Part shown: positions 9,426 through 17,975 of the stretch, in pieces
Layout of the letters: every line of letters starts with the position of its first letter
Position numbering within the stretch: position 1 is the stretch's first letter
NCBI GenBank assembly: GCA_001660395.1
Contig: LXWE01000003.1
Coordinates: 1 to 64,000 of the forward strand
From: Alteromonadaceae bacterium XY-R5
Lineage (GTDB): Bacteria > Pseudomonadota > Gammaproteobacteria > Enterobacterales > Alteromonadaceae
Length of the DNA: 64,000 nt
Direction of reading: 5' to 3'
Made by a program: the position numbers and the translations under genes
The notes under the pieces: generated by a model
Database searches by the model: none
Seen by the model: only the letters and a program-made list of their open reading frames with translations
What the model was told of the DNA's origin: nothing

Positions 9426-10162
9426 CCCAACTACTGATCACAGGGGCAACCTCAGGCATTGGCATGGCACTCACTCACGAGGCTTTGCTGCAGGGCTATC
9501 AGGTAATCGCCTGCGGACGCAACCCAGACAAGCTAGCGCAACTGGGCCAGTATACGACCCTTAAAACACTTTGTTTTGATGTAACCGATTATGCGCAATG
9601 CCAACAGGTGCTTAAGGAAATAACTGCAGATATCTATATTTTTAATGCCGGCACTTGCGAATACGTCGAGGATGGATACATCGACAGCCAGTTATTTGAG
9701 CGGGTTTTTCGCACCAACTTTATGGCCAACATATACATGCTCGAAGCGTTGCAAACACGCTTCACTAATCAGACTCACCTGATATTTGTCGATAGCCTGG
9801 CGCGCTTGCTGCCGTTCACCCGAAGCCAGGCATATGGCGCCAGTAAAGCTGCGCTACGATATTTTGCCAACTGTCTGGCAGTCGATTTGAAATCCAAAGG
9901 GATCAAAGTAACAAGTGTCTCACCAGGGTTCGTTAAAACCCCTCTGACGGATCGCAATAATTTCAGCATGCCGATGCGAATAAGTGCAGAGCAAGCGGCC
10001 AGACATCTGCTGCAAGGCATACAAGCCGGTAAAAATTACATCCATTTCCCCTTTATATTTAGCTGCTTACTGCGCATACTGGCATGGCTACCGGAGTCTT
10101 TGCAGGTCCGGCTCTGTGATGCCATGAAGGCAGACAATAACAACAAAGGAACCACGGAATGA
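9422..10162 (+). CDS. short-chain dehydrogenase/reductase
   Basis: NAD(P)-dependent oxidoreductase of the classical SDR type, 246 residues. The Rossmann motif TGATSGIG, the NAG motif and the catalytic Ser...YGASK set are all present. The ATG at 9422 overlaps the preceding stop. The substrate is unknown. Because it is embedded between lipid-modifying genes, a membrane or fatty acyl substrate is an inference. It overlaps the next gene by ATGA as well. Confidence 0.9.
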   Translation: MTQLLITGATSGIGMALTHEALLQGYQVIACGRNPDKLAQLGQYTTLKTLCFDVTDYAQCQQVLKEITADIYIFNAGTCEYVEDGYIDSQLFERVFRTNFMANIYMLEALQTRFTNQTHLIFVDSLARLLPFTRSQAYGASKAALRYFANCLAVDLKSKGIKVTSVSPGFVKTPLTDRNNFSMPMRISAEQAARHLLQGIQAGKNYIHFPFIFSCLLRILAWLPESLQVRLCDAMKADNNNKGTTE

Positions 10163-11421
10163 GTAAACGCATTGCGATTATCGGGTCTGGTATTTCAGGT
10201 CTGACATGCGCTTATTTACTGCATAAAAAGTTTGATATTACTCTGTATGAAAGCGGGGATTACATAGGTGGACACACAGCCACCAAACAGGTCACCGTAA
10301 ATGGTCAGAACTACGCGATTGACACTGGATTTATCGTCTACAACGACTGGACTTATCCTAATTTTATCAAACTAATGGAACAGCTGGGGGTAGCAACTCA
10401 GCCCACCGAAATGAGTTTCAGCGTCAGTAATCGACCGCGGAACTTCGAATACAATGGCCACAATCTGGATACGCTGTTTGCCCAGCGTCGTAATATTCTG
10501 CGTCCAGGGTTTTATCGCTTGCTGGCTGACATTGTTAAATTCAACCGTTTATGCAAAAACGAAAAAATTACCAACGCCCAACTCGACCTTACACTGGGCG
10601 AGTTTATTCAGCAGCATAAACTTAGTGAGTCATTTGCTGAAAATTACATTTTGCCAATGTGTGCCGCTATTTGGTCGACAAGTTTAGAGGGAGCCAAAGG
10701 CTTTCCGCTGAAATTTTTCCTGCGCTTTTTTAATAATCACGGCTTGCTCAATATTGCCAACCGTCCACAGTGGCACACCATAATTGGTGGTTCAGCCCAG
10801 TATATCGCGCCGATTACTGCAGGTTTTCGCGATAAGATTTTACTCAACAGCCCAGTCGAGTCCGTTGCACGCCACAGTGGTCAATATTTAGTAACGGCCA
10901 AAGGCCAGGATCCCAGTCTGTTTGACGAGGTTATCTTTGCCTGTCACAGCGATCAGGCTCTGAATATGCTAGCAGCGCCTACGGAACAGCAACAGACTAT
11001 TCTTGGTGCCCTGACCTATGCAGATAATGATGTGGTACTGCACACTGACACTAGCGTCTTACCCAGCCACAGAAAAGCCTGGGCCAGCTGGAACTATCTG
11101 ATTAAAGGCTTTGACGGTGAACATATGGCCCCAGCATCTGTCACCTACAACATGAATATATTGCAGTGCCTGGACGCGCCGGTAACCTTCTGTGTGACGC
11201 TGAATAATAGCCAGGAAATTGCAGCGGAAAAAATTTTGGGTCGGTACACCTACGCCCATCCACAGGTGACCGAAGCAAGTGTTCTGGCGCAGCAACAACG
11301 TAAGCATATTTGTGGGGTGCGTGGACTGCATTTCTGCGGTGCCTACTGGTACAACGGCTTTCATGAAGATGGTGTGCGCAGCGCCTTAGATGTTTGCACC
11401 CGTTTTGGAGTCAGCTTGTGA
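10159..11421 (+). CDS. FAD-dependent amine-oxidase-like oxidoreductase
   Basis: Flavoprotein of 420 residues in the NAD(P)/FAD-binding, amine oxidase-like group. It starts with the dinucleotide motif GSGISGLTCAYLL and has a second FAD-contact stretch IGGHTATKQ. The family is linked genetically to Cfa-type methyltransferases and DUF1365 proteins and is expected to oxidise or desaturate acyl chains or related substrates, but the reaction here is not proven by sequence. It is coupled to both neighbours (ATGA in front, TGATG behind). Confidence 0.88.
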   Translation: MSKRIAIIGSGISGLTCAYLLHKKFDITLYESGDYIGGHTATKQVTVNGQNYAIDTGFIVYNDWTYPNFIKLMEQLGVATQPTEMSFSVSNRPRNFEYNGHNLDTLFAQRRNILRPGFYRLLADIVKFNRLCKNEKITNAQLDLTLGEFIQQHKLSESFAENYILPMCAAIWSTSLEGAKGFPLKFFLRFFNNHGLLNIANRPQWHTIIGGSAQYIAPITAGFRDKILLNSPVESVARHSGQYLVTAKGQDPSLFDEVIFACHSDQALNMLAAPTEQQQTILGALTYADNDVVLHTDTSVLPSHRKAWASWNYLIKGFDGEHMAPASVTYNMNILQCLDAPVTFCVTLNNSQEIAAEKILGRYTYAHPQVTEASVLAQQQRKHICGVRGLHFCGAYWYNGFHEDGVRSALDVCTRFGVSL

Positions 11422-12146
11422 TGGAAAGCGCACTTTGTAGCGGCCAGGTGTTTCACCAGCGTTTTAAGCCGACTCAGCATAAGTTTCAATACAAGATGCT
11501 AATTTTCTGGCTAAAGCTCAGTGAACTGCCAGAGCTCGCCAGGCAAACAAAATATTTTGGCTTTAATCAGCGTGCATGGGCAGAATTTCGTCGCAGCGAT
11601 TACGTTGGTCACAAGCATGTTCCGCTGGAACAGGCTGTGCTAGAGAAAATGAATGAACTTGCATCGGGGTCCTTAACGGGTGACGTATATTTTCTCGGTC
11701 AAATCCGTATGCTCGGCCTTTATTTTAGCCCGGTAAATTTCTATTTCTTACGTCAGCCAAACGGCTATTTTTCACATATGCTGGCCGAAGTCAGCAACAC
11801 CCCCTGGAACCAGCGCCACTATTATCTGGTGGATTTAGCTGACCAAACAGACACAGATAAGCGCTTTCATGTTTCGCCCTTCAACCCAATGGACATGGTG
11901 TATCGCTGGCACATCAAGCCCCCTGCCGATACGTTCGAAGTGGGCTTAGACTGCATCAAAGGCGAAAAGCATTTTCTGGCGAAAATGGCATTGCAGAAAA
12001 TGCCATTGAACTCAAAGTCGCTTTTGCGCGTATTGCTTTCAACCCCAAGTATGACATTGAAAACTGTGGTGGGAATTTACTGGCAGGCAATAAAACTCTT
12101 TATAAAAGGCACGCCTGTCTACTCCTACCCACAACAAAAACCATAA
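11421..12146 (+). CDS. DUF1365 family protein
   Basis: Uncharacterised protein of 241 residues, taken from the ATG at 11421 that overlaps the previous stop by one base. It has the family features: QVFHQRFKPTQHKFQY near the N terminus, the central FSPVNFYFLR, and HVSPFNPMDMVYRW. The protein always travels with the FAD oxidoreductase and the Cfa-like methyltransferase. Its constant company suggests it acts on the same lipid substrate. Confidence 0.85.
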   Translation: MESALCSGQVFHQRFKPTQHKFQYKMLIFWLKLSELPELARQTKYFGFNQRAWAEFRRSDYVGHKHVPLEQAVLEKMNELASGSLTGDVYFLGQIRMLGLYFSPVNFYFLRQPNGYFSHMLAEVSNTPWNQRHYYLVDLADQTDTDKRFHVSPFNPMDMVYRWHIKPPADTFEVGLDCIKGEKHFLAKMALQKMPLNSKSLLRVLLSTPSMTLKTVVGIYWQAIKLFIKGTPVYSYPQQKP

Positions 12147-12157
12147 GGAATGCACAT

Positions 12158-13411
12158 ATGCTCGACAGCGAACACGCACTTACCAACGCTCCGGCACCAT
12201 CATGGATGGATAAACTCGCCAAGCAAGCCCTGCTAAGTGTGTTTAAGCACTTGCCTGCTGGTGAATTAACCATTAAAGAACGTGGTGTTTTGGTTGATGT
12301 TGTAGGAGACCGCAGCAGCGAGCTTAAAGCAGAGGTGAATGTGTTGGACCCGAGAGCCTGGCGCATCTTGTTGTTGGGTGGCAGTATCGGCGCCGGAGAA
12401 AGTTATACCGACAACCTTTGGGATACTCCGAATCTGACTAATGTCATACGTCTGTTTGCTCGTAATCTGCCGATCATGGATAAATGGGAATCCCGCCTGA
12501 CCTGGCTTACCACTCCAATGAATAAGCTGTTACATTTTCGTCGTCGCAACTCAGCCGCTCAGGCCAAAGCCAACATTGCAGCCCATTATGATTTAGGCAA
12601 TGTGCTGTACGAACACTTCCTTGATGAAAGCATGATGTACTCTGCTGCCATTTACCCGGATGCAAACGCCAGTTTACGTGACGCACAGCAACATAAGCTA
12701 AAAACTATTTGTGACAAGCTACAACTCTGCGAATCCGATCATTTGCTTGAAATCGGCACAGGCTGGGGCGCACTTGCCATTTATGCAGCCAAACATTATG
12801 GCTGCAAGGTAACCACCACCACTATTTCCGAAGAACAATATGCTCTGGCTATCGAGCGGGTAAAAGAGGAAGGTCTTGAAGACAAGATCACTTTACTCAA
12901 AAAGGACTACCGTGTACTGGAAGGAAAATACGACAAGCTGGTTTCCATCGAGATGATTGAAGCCGTGGGTAAAGCCTATCTGCCTAACTTCTTCAAAACC
13001 TGTAATGGCCTGCTTAAAGAGAATGGCTTAATGCTGTTACAGGCCATTACTATTCACGATCAGCGCTACGACAGTTATAACAAAGGCGTCGACTTCATCC
13101 AGAAACATATCTTTCCTGGCGGCTTCCTGCCGTCTCAACTCGCCATCAGCGATCATGTGAAGAAATACACCAATATGCTGGTACGTGATCTGCACGATAT
13201 CGGTCTGGATTACGCTTATACGTTGCGCGACTGGCACCACAACTTTAACCAGCAACATCCCAGATTAAAGCAATATGGTTTTGATGACCGCTTCGCCCGC
13301 TTATGGCGATTTTACTTCAGTTATTGTGAAGGCGGCTTTTTGGAACGCACCATTAGCACTGTGCAGGTAGTGTTAACCAAACCTGGCTTTCGTCAGACGC
13401 TGATCCGCTAA
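12158..13411 (+). CDS. cyclopropane-fatty-acyl-phospholipid synthase family methyltransferase
   Basis: SAM-dependent methyltransferase of 417 residues that modifies unsaturated acyl chains in membrane phospholipids. The SAM-binding motif is LEIGTGWGALAIYAA, and the C-terminal Cfa signature includes IFPGGFLPS and the aromatic GGFLERTI. AAGGA lies 8 bases upstream of the ATG. In R. sphaeroides a homologous cluster in the sigmaE-ChrR regulon has been connected with methylated and furan fatty acids. Whether this enzyme makes a cyclopropane ring or a methyl branch cannot be told from sequence. Confidence 0.9.
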   Translation: MLDSEHALTNAPAPSWMDKLAKQALLSVFKHLPAGELTIKERGVLVDVVGDRSSELKAEVNVLDPRAWRILLLGGSIGAGESYTDNLWDTPNLTNVIRLFARNLPIMDKWESRLTWLTTPMNKLLHFRRRNSAAQAKANIAAHYDLGNVLYEHFLDESMMYSAAIYPDANASLRDAQQHKLKTICDKLQLCESDHLLEIGTGWGALAIYAAKHYGCKVTTTTISEEQYALAIERVKEEGLEDKITLLKKDYRVLEGKYDKLVSIEMIEAVGKAYLPNFFKTCNGLLKENGLMLLQAITIHDQRYDSYNKGVDFIQKHIFPGGFLPSQLAISDHVKKYTNMLVRDLHDIGLDYAYTLRDWHHNFNQQHPRLKQYGFDDRFARLWRFYFSYCEGGFLERTISTVQVVLTKPGFRQTLIR

Positions 13412-13426
13412 AGAAGCAATTGCGTA
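13401..13426 (+). promoter_or_regulatory. predicted internal ECF promoter before the chalcone-isomerase-like gene
   Basis: TGATCC-N14-TGCGTA overlaps the 3' end of the methyltransferase gene and matches the three promoter-like sites at 8.3-8.9 kb. The expected transcription start, around 13433, falls inside the hairpin at 13426-13449. Confidence 0.55.
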
Positions 13427-13449
13427 CAAGCTCCTAAACGGGAGCTTGT
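13426..13449 (+). promoter_or_regulatory. hairpin covering a ribosome binding site
   Basis: A perfect 9-base stem ACAAGCTCC / GGAGCTTGT with a 6-base loop sits directly before the ATG at 13451. The right arm contains the GGAG ribosome binding site. There is no T run, so it is not a typical terminator. Confidence 0.55.
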
Positions 13450-13450
13450 T

Positions 13451-13954
13451 ATGACTAATTTCATTTCTTTTGTGATGGTGGCACTGATGACAACAAGTGC
13501 AATGGCCAGCCCAGTTGCTGATCTGGAAAAGGTCGGCAGCGCAAAACTGCATATCTGGTTTTGGGATATCTATGAGTCTGAGCTGTATTCAGATAGTGGC
13601 CATTATAGGGACCTTGAACAACGGCCTTTGGCTTTGAAAATCCATTACCTGCGCAGTATCAGTAAAACCGACCTGCTGGATAACACTGAAAAAGAGTGGA
13701 AGAAACAGGACTTGCTCACCAATCAAAGCAAACAATGGTTGGCGCAGCTCGATAGCCTGTGGCCAGATGTGCAAAAGGGCGACGAACTGTTATTGCTGCT
13801 TGATCACAATAACCAGAGCCACTTCTATCTCAACCAGCAACCTATTGGGCAACTGAACGACCCACTATTTGGACCACATTTTCTCGCTATCTGGCTCGGC
13901 GATAATGCCAGTTACCCCGGCCTGCGCGATCAACTGACAGGAGTCTCTCCCTAA
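13451..13954 (+). CDS. chalcone-isomerase-like periplasmic protein
   Basis: Exported protein of 167 residues with a signal peptide ending near AMA-SPV and the family sequence KLHIWFWDIYESELYS and LKIHYLRSISKTDLL. Bacterial relatives are not flavonoid enzymes; several are thought to bind fatty acids. Its place in the operon agrees with lipid binding, which remains an inference. The stop codon and the next ATG share one base (TAATG). Confidence 0.82.
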   Translation: MTNFISFVMVALMTTSAMASPVADLEKVGSAKLHIWFWDIYESELYSDSGHYRDLEQRPLALKIHYLRSISKTDLLDNTEKEWKKQDLLTNQSKQWLAQLDSLWPDVQKGDELLLLLDHNNQSHFYLNQQPIGQLNDPLFGPHFLAIWLGDNASYPGLRDQLTGVSP

Positions 13955-14538
13955 TGCGTTACCTTGTATTTCTGAGTGTATTACTCGCCATCACCAGTTG
14001 CAGCCATTCCCTTAAAGACTATCATGGTAACACTCCCGAATTTGACCTAAAGCATTATTTTAGTCACAAGGTGACAGCCTGGGGCATCGTTCAGGATTAC
14101 TCCGACAGTCTGACCCGGCGCTTTTGTGTTGAAATCCTACCTAGTTGGCAGCAACAGCAAGGACAGTTACACGAAACCTTCTACTATGCCGATGGCGAAC
14201 AACAAATACGCATATGGCAACTGACTATCACAGACGATGGCAGAGTGACAGGCACCGCCGACGATGTTGTCGGAATTGCAGAAGGTCGGGCAACAGGCAA
14301 TGCATTTCGCTGGCAATATCAACTGGAAGTGCTAATAGATGGTGAGCCTATGGTATTTACTATTGATGACTGGATGTTTCAGCTGGATCAGCACCGGGTG
14401 ATGAATCGCTCTTATATGAGTAAATTTGGTTTGCCACTGGCGGAGATTTCACTGTTTTTTGATAGCAGTATTGATGCCAAAGACTGCAGCGATATGCGTG
14501 CCACCGGAGCTGCGGCTAAAATGGAAAACGGGGCCTAA
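13954..14538 (+). CDS. DUF3833 lipoprotein
   Basis: A 194-residue protein with a lipoprotein signal (lipobox ITSC, then SHS) and the DUF3833 hallmark segment KVTAWGIVQDYSDSLTRRF. The fold is probably a small beta barrel of the lipocalin type, but the function is unknown. It is the last gene of the predicted sigma/ChrR-controlled operon and is translationally coupled to the gene before it. Confidence 0.82.
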   Translation: MRYLVFLSVLLAITSCSHSLKDYHGNTPEFDLKHYFSHKVTAWGIVQDYSDSLTRRFCVEILPSWQQQQGQLHETFYYADGEQQIRIWQLTITDDGRVTGTADDVVGIAEGRATGNAFRWQYQLEVLIDGEPMVFTIDDWMFQLDQHRVMNRSYMSKFGLPLAEISLFFDSSIDAKDCSDMRATGAAAKMENGA

Positions 14539-14545
14539 GCCCCGT
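14528..14545 (-). terminator. hairpin between DUF3833 and thiI ends
   Basis: Stem ACGGGGC / GCCCCGT around the DUF3833 stop codon. On the minus strand it is followed by TTTTCCATTTTA, so it can end thiI transcription. On the plus strand the T run is poor. Confidence 0.6.
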
Positions 14546-14588
14546 CTAAATTCAACTTGATACGATTCGACGCCTGTCGATTAGCCGC

Positions 14589-16046
14589 TTATTTAGGGCG
14601 GTACACTTTCACATTGGCAAAGCCTTGTTCGTGCAACAACAAGGCCTGAAGTTTACTCATGACGCCACGCTCGCAATACAGATAATAATCGTGAGACTGG
14701 TCTAAATCACCAAACTGAGTAGCAATACGATAGAAAGGCAAATGCTTCACTTCCACCCCGTCCAGTTCCAGCGGATTATGTTCCTCTTCTTCCGGACCGC
14801 GTACGTCAAGGACCACGGCGCCTTCAGGTAAACTGTCTACCGTAGATACAGACACCAGCTCAGCTTCAGTTTGCTGAGCCATTTTACGGATATCTTCAAC
14901 TTTGGACTCACGTACCACTTTATCGATAAGGGTTAAGTCAAACTTGGCTTCTTCTTCTTCGATCTTTTCCAGTACCGCTCTAACTGTAGGTTTACGTGAA
15001 ATCACACCACAGTATTCAGGCATAGTTTTGGCGAAGTCTTCTGTACCTATCTCACGCGCAATTTTAATGATCTCAGCTTTGTCGCTACAAATTAACGGAC
15101 GCAGGATCAGCTTGTCCGTGACCTGATCAATAACGGTCAGATTGCGTAAGGTCTGTGATGATACCTGGCCCAGGCTTTCGCCGGTAACCAACGCTTCAAT
15201 CGCCAGGCTATCTGCCACTTGCGAGGCTGCACGCATCATCATACGTTTAAGCACTACGCCCATCTGGCTGTTTTCCACCTTCTCCAGGATTTCTGCCACG
15301 ATAGGGGCGAAATCCACCGCAATGAATTTCACTTTGTGCGACAAACTGTATTTTTGCCACAGGAAGTAGCTGACTTCACGCACCCCAATTTCATGGTCAC
15401 GCCCACCCAGGTTAAAGAATACAAAGTGAGTGCGGGCACCGCGGCGGATCATCTGATAGCTGGCCACGCCAGAGTCAAAACCACCGGACATCAACGACAG
15501 TACATCGTCTTGTGTTGGCAACGGCATTCCGCCTAAACACTTGAAACGATCGTTTACCAGCAGCAATTTATCGCGTTCAATTTCAAGATTCACGATCACA
15601 TCTGGGTTAGTCAGATTTACACCACCAGTCTCGCAAAACTGATTTAAGCCACCACCGACATAACGAGCAACCTCTGTTGAGGTAAAGTCATGATCGCCTT
15701 TTCGTTTTACTCGCACTGCGAAGCTCTTACCGGCCAGCTTGTCATGCCAGACAGCCTTAACCTGCTGATAGACGTCGTCCAAATCTGTGTAAGATGATTC
15801 CTGAACTTCTAAAGCCTGTTCAATCCCTGGGATCTGACGCAACAGTTCGCGAATTTTATCAAGTTGATCCGCCGATTTCGGATTCACGCTGACTTCAAGT
15901 TTGTCCCAGTAGTTACGCACTTCCACCGACAACTCGTGGGTTTTCAGCACCAGGCGAATATTGGACTCCAGAATACGAGTAAAGCGCTTACGCACGCTAT
16001 TACTCTTGATGGTAATTTCTGGATGTAACTTGATAATGAACTTCAT
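14589..16046 (-). CDS. thiI: tRNA 4-thiouridine synthase ThiI with rhodanese domain
   Basis: Transfers sulfur to U8 of tRNA (4-thiouridine) and supports thiamine thiazole formation. The 485 residues carry a THUMP domain, the PP-loop SGGFDSGVASYQ, the MPEYCGVISRKPTV segment whose Cys forms the catalytic disulfide in E. coli, and a C-terminal rhodanese domain with the persulfide Cys in YCERGVMSK. All key residues are in place. The gene is monocistronic between two hairpins. Confidence 0.95.
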   Translation of the reverse strand: MKFIIKLHPEITIKSNSVRKRFTRILESNIRLVLKTHELSVEVRNYWDKLEVSVNPKSADQLDKIRELLRQIPGIEQALEVQESSYTDLDDVYQQVKAVWHDKLAGKSFAVRVKRKGDHDFTSTEVARYVGGGLNQFCETGGVNLTNPDVIVNLEIERDKLLLVNDRFKCLGGMPLPTQDDVLSLMSGGFDSGVASYQMIRRGARTHFVFFNLGGRDHEIGVREVSYFLWQKYSLSHKVKFIAVDFAPIVAEILEKVENSQMGVVLKRMMMRAASQVADSLAIEALVTGESLGQVSSQTLRNLTVIDQVTDKLILRPLICSDKAEIIKIAREIGTEDFAKTMPEYCGVISRKPTVRAVLEKIEEEEAKFDLTLIDKVVRESKVEDIRKMAQQTEAELVSVSTVDSLPEGAVVLDVRGPEEEEHNPLELDGVEVKHLPFYRIATQFGDLDQSHDYYLYCERGVMSKLQALLLHEQGFANVKVYRPK

Positions 16047-16182
16047 GACGGAACCCGGCGTTTAAAAATGGGGCGGAATTATAGCGCCAGCGCACCGGAA
16101 TGCCAAACCAGCAGGCAAGACAAACTGCGGCAATCAATTCATGCCAGTCTTACAATCGTTACGAATAAACAAGGGCTGAAGT

Positions 16183-16241
16183 AAAAACTCCCTAAAAACC
16201 ATAGTTTACAAAGCGCAAACGCAGATTTTGAGGGAGTTTTT
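16183..16241. terminator. bidirectional hairpin between pomB and thiI
   Basis: An 11-base perfect inverted repeat AAAAACTCCCT / AGGGAGTTTTT with a 37-base loop. Either strand ends in a T run. It lies downstream of pomB and upstream of thiI. The long loop makes it an unusual terminator; it could instead be an operator or an RNA structure. Confidence 0.45.
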
Positions 16242-16281
16242 AACGAACTATCATTGAACGCAATCGTTGGGGATCTGTTGC

Positions 16282-17205
16282 TTAATTCTCTTCTACTACA
16301 GAAATAGGTTTAGACAGCATAGGTTTGCCCTGATTAATCGAAATTTCTACCCGACGACTGCGCCGTCTGGCTTCGGCACTATTACCTTCCATTAATGGAT
16401 CCGTATCGGCCTTACCCACCACGGATAAACGGCTTTCATCAAAACCATCGACATTCCTCACTATCTCAGCCACCGCCACTGCACGCTGGGCTGAAAGGTC
16501 CCAGTTAGAACGATAAAGTTCGTTGGAAATCTTCTGGCTGTCGGTATGCCCTGAGATCTCGATTTCACCCGGCATATCTTTTAACAATACGCCGATTTTG
16601 CGTAAAACCGGCACAAACTGCGGCTGTAAAAATGCCGAGCCGGCACTAAACGAACCATTCTCGCGAATACGAATAGTGATTTGTTGCCCCAACGACTCCA
16701 CCTCTATTGCGCCATCCAGGATTTCCTTCTCAAGCTGCTGAGCCACTTTTTTCATGGTCTCGTTCACTTCTTCCTGATTTGCACTGGTTGGGCTGGCGCT
16801 GGATTGCTCTGTTGCAGTTTGCTGGGCCGAACCACCACGCTGCGTGCCTCGCTGACGCTGGCGACCACCGGCAGAATCTTCGTCACCGGCCTGAAACTCC
16901 AGCATCTGCTGAGTCATTTCAATCGTCTGCTGCTGGATGTTCTCAATCGGCGTAGGATCTGGACGACCAGGACGGAATTCCATCGCAATTACGCTCGTCC
17001 CTTTAGGAATGTCCTTTACCTCTATTTTGTTCTGTACACCAAAGGCAAACTTCATCGAACCTGCGATCTGCTTAAACTTCAATACGTCCATTTCTGAAAA
17101 GGCCAGTAACAATACAAAGAAGCACATCAGTAGCGACATTAAATCAGCAAAGGTCCCCATCCAGGCTGGTAACCCGGGAGGGGGACACTTAGGACATTCA
17201 TCCAT
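16282..17205 (-). CDS. pomB: sodium-driven flagellar motor stator protein PomB
   Basis: Forms the stator with PomA, couples sodium flow to rotation of the polar flagellum, and anchors to peptidoglycan. The 307 residues start with a Cys/Pro-rich cytoplasmic tip, then one membrane helix containing FADLMSLLMCFFVLLLAF with the ion-binding Asp at residue 21. A Gln/Ser/Ala-rich linker with RQRQRGTQRGG follows (about 115-145), then an OmpA-like peptidoglycan-binding domain (EISGHTDSQ). The N-terminal region is the sodium (Pom) type, not the proton MotB type. Five bases separate it from pomA. Confidence 0.94.
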   Translation of the reverse strand: MDECPKCPPPGLPAWMGTFADLMSLLMCFFVLLLAFSEMDVLKFKQIAGSMKFAFGVQNKIEVKDIPKGTSVIAMEFRPGRPDPTPIENIQQQTIEMTQQMLEFQAGDEDSAGGRQRQRGTQRGGSAQQTATEQSSASPTSANQEEVNETMKKVAQQLEKEILDGAIEVESLGQQITIRIRENGSFSAGSAFLQPQFVPVLRKIGVLLKDMPGEIEISGHTDSQKISNELYRSNWDLSAQRAVAVAEIVRNVDGFDESRLSVVGKADTDPLMEGNSAEARRRSRRVEISINQGKPMLSKPISVVEEN

Positions 17206-17210
17206 CGTGC

Positions 17211-17975
17211 TTACGCCTCTTCTTCCGCGGTGCCACGTTTACTGGCCGCCAGATAGTTTTTCAAAATACCTTCGATGACTCTGGGGTTTTGACCATCAGC
17301 AATGCCAATAATGCCATCCAGTATCAAACTTTGATTTAACTTCTCTTCTTCTTTACGGTTAGCCAGCTTGGCTGCAACAGGCAGCGCTATAACGTTGGCC
17401 AAAAACGCGCCGTACAGTGTGGTTAACAAAGCAACCGCCATCGCCGGACCTATCGCCTTAGGGTCATCCATGTTAGACAGCATGGCTACCAGACCAATCA
17501 GAGTCCCGATCATGCCCATCGCCGGGGCAACGTCACCCACACTTTTGAATATGGTAGCGCCGAAGTCATGGCGCTCTGTGGTCATATTAATGTCTTTGGC
17601 CAGCGTTTCTCGCACCACATCCACATCATGCCCATCAACCAACATATCCACGCCTTTACGCATGAAAGTGTTGGGAATTTCAGCTTCTTCCAGAGCCAGA
17701 AATCCCCCCTTACGCGCCGCATCCGCCATCTCAACTATCTTTTGAATCAGATCATCCGGTGATTCACTTTTAAACATAAAGGCTTTACCGGCCACTTTGC
17801 CGGCGCTAAAGAATTGTCCCAATGTGAACTGGGATAACACCACGAACATAGAACCAACAAACACGATAAGTATGGAGGGCACATCAACGAACATATCTAA
17901 ACTGCCGCCCAAAAGCATCGCCATGACGATAAAGCCGATCGCGCCAATGATGCCAATGATTGTTGCTAAATCCAC
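17211..17975 (-). CDS. pomA: sodium-driven flagellar motor stator protein PomA
   Basis: The 254-residue inner membrane partner of PomB has four membrane segments and a cytoplasmic loop that contacts the rotor. The N terminus, MDLATIIGIIGAIGFIVMAM, and the GSLDMFVDVPSIL stretch are those of Vibrio-type PomA. The start codon is GTG at 17975, preceded by a strong AGGAGG five bases away; no ATG fits. The pair is transcribed as an isolated operon away from the other flagellar genes, as in Vibrio. I found no clear sigma28 promoter. Confidence 0.94.
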   Translation of the reverse strand: MDLATIIGIIGAIGFIVMAMLLGGSLDMFVDVPSILIVFVGSMFVVLSQFTLGQFFSAGKVAGKAFMFKSESPDDLIQKIVEMADAARKGGFLALEEAEIPNTFMRKGVDMLVDGHDVDVVRETLAKDINMTTERHDFGATIFKSVGDVAPAMGMIGTLIGLVAMLSNMDDPKAIGPAMAVALLTTLYGAFLANVIALPVAAKLANRKEEEKLNQSLILDGIIGIADGQNPRVIEGILKNYLAASKRGTAEEEA

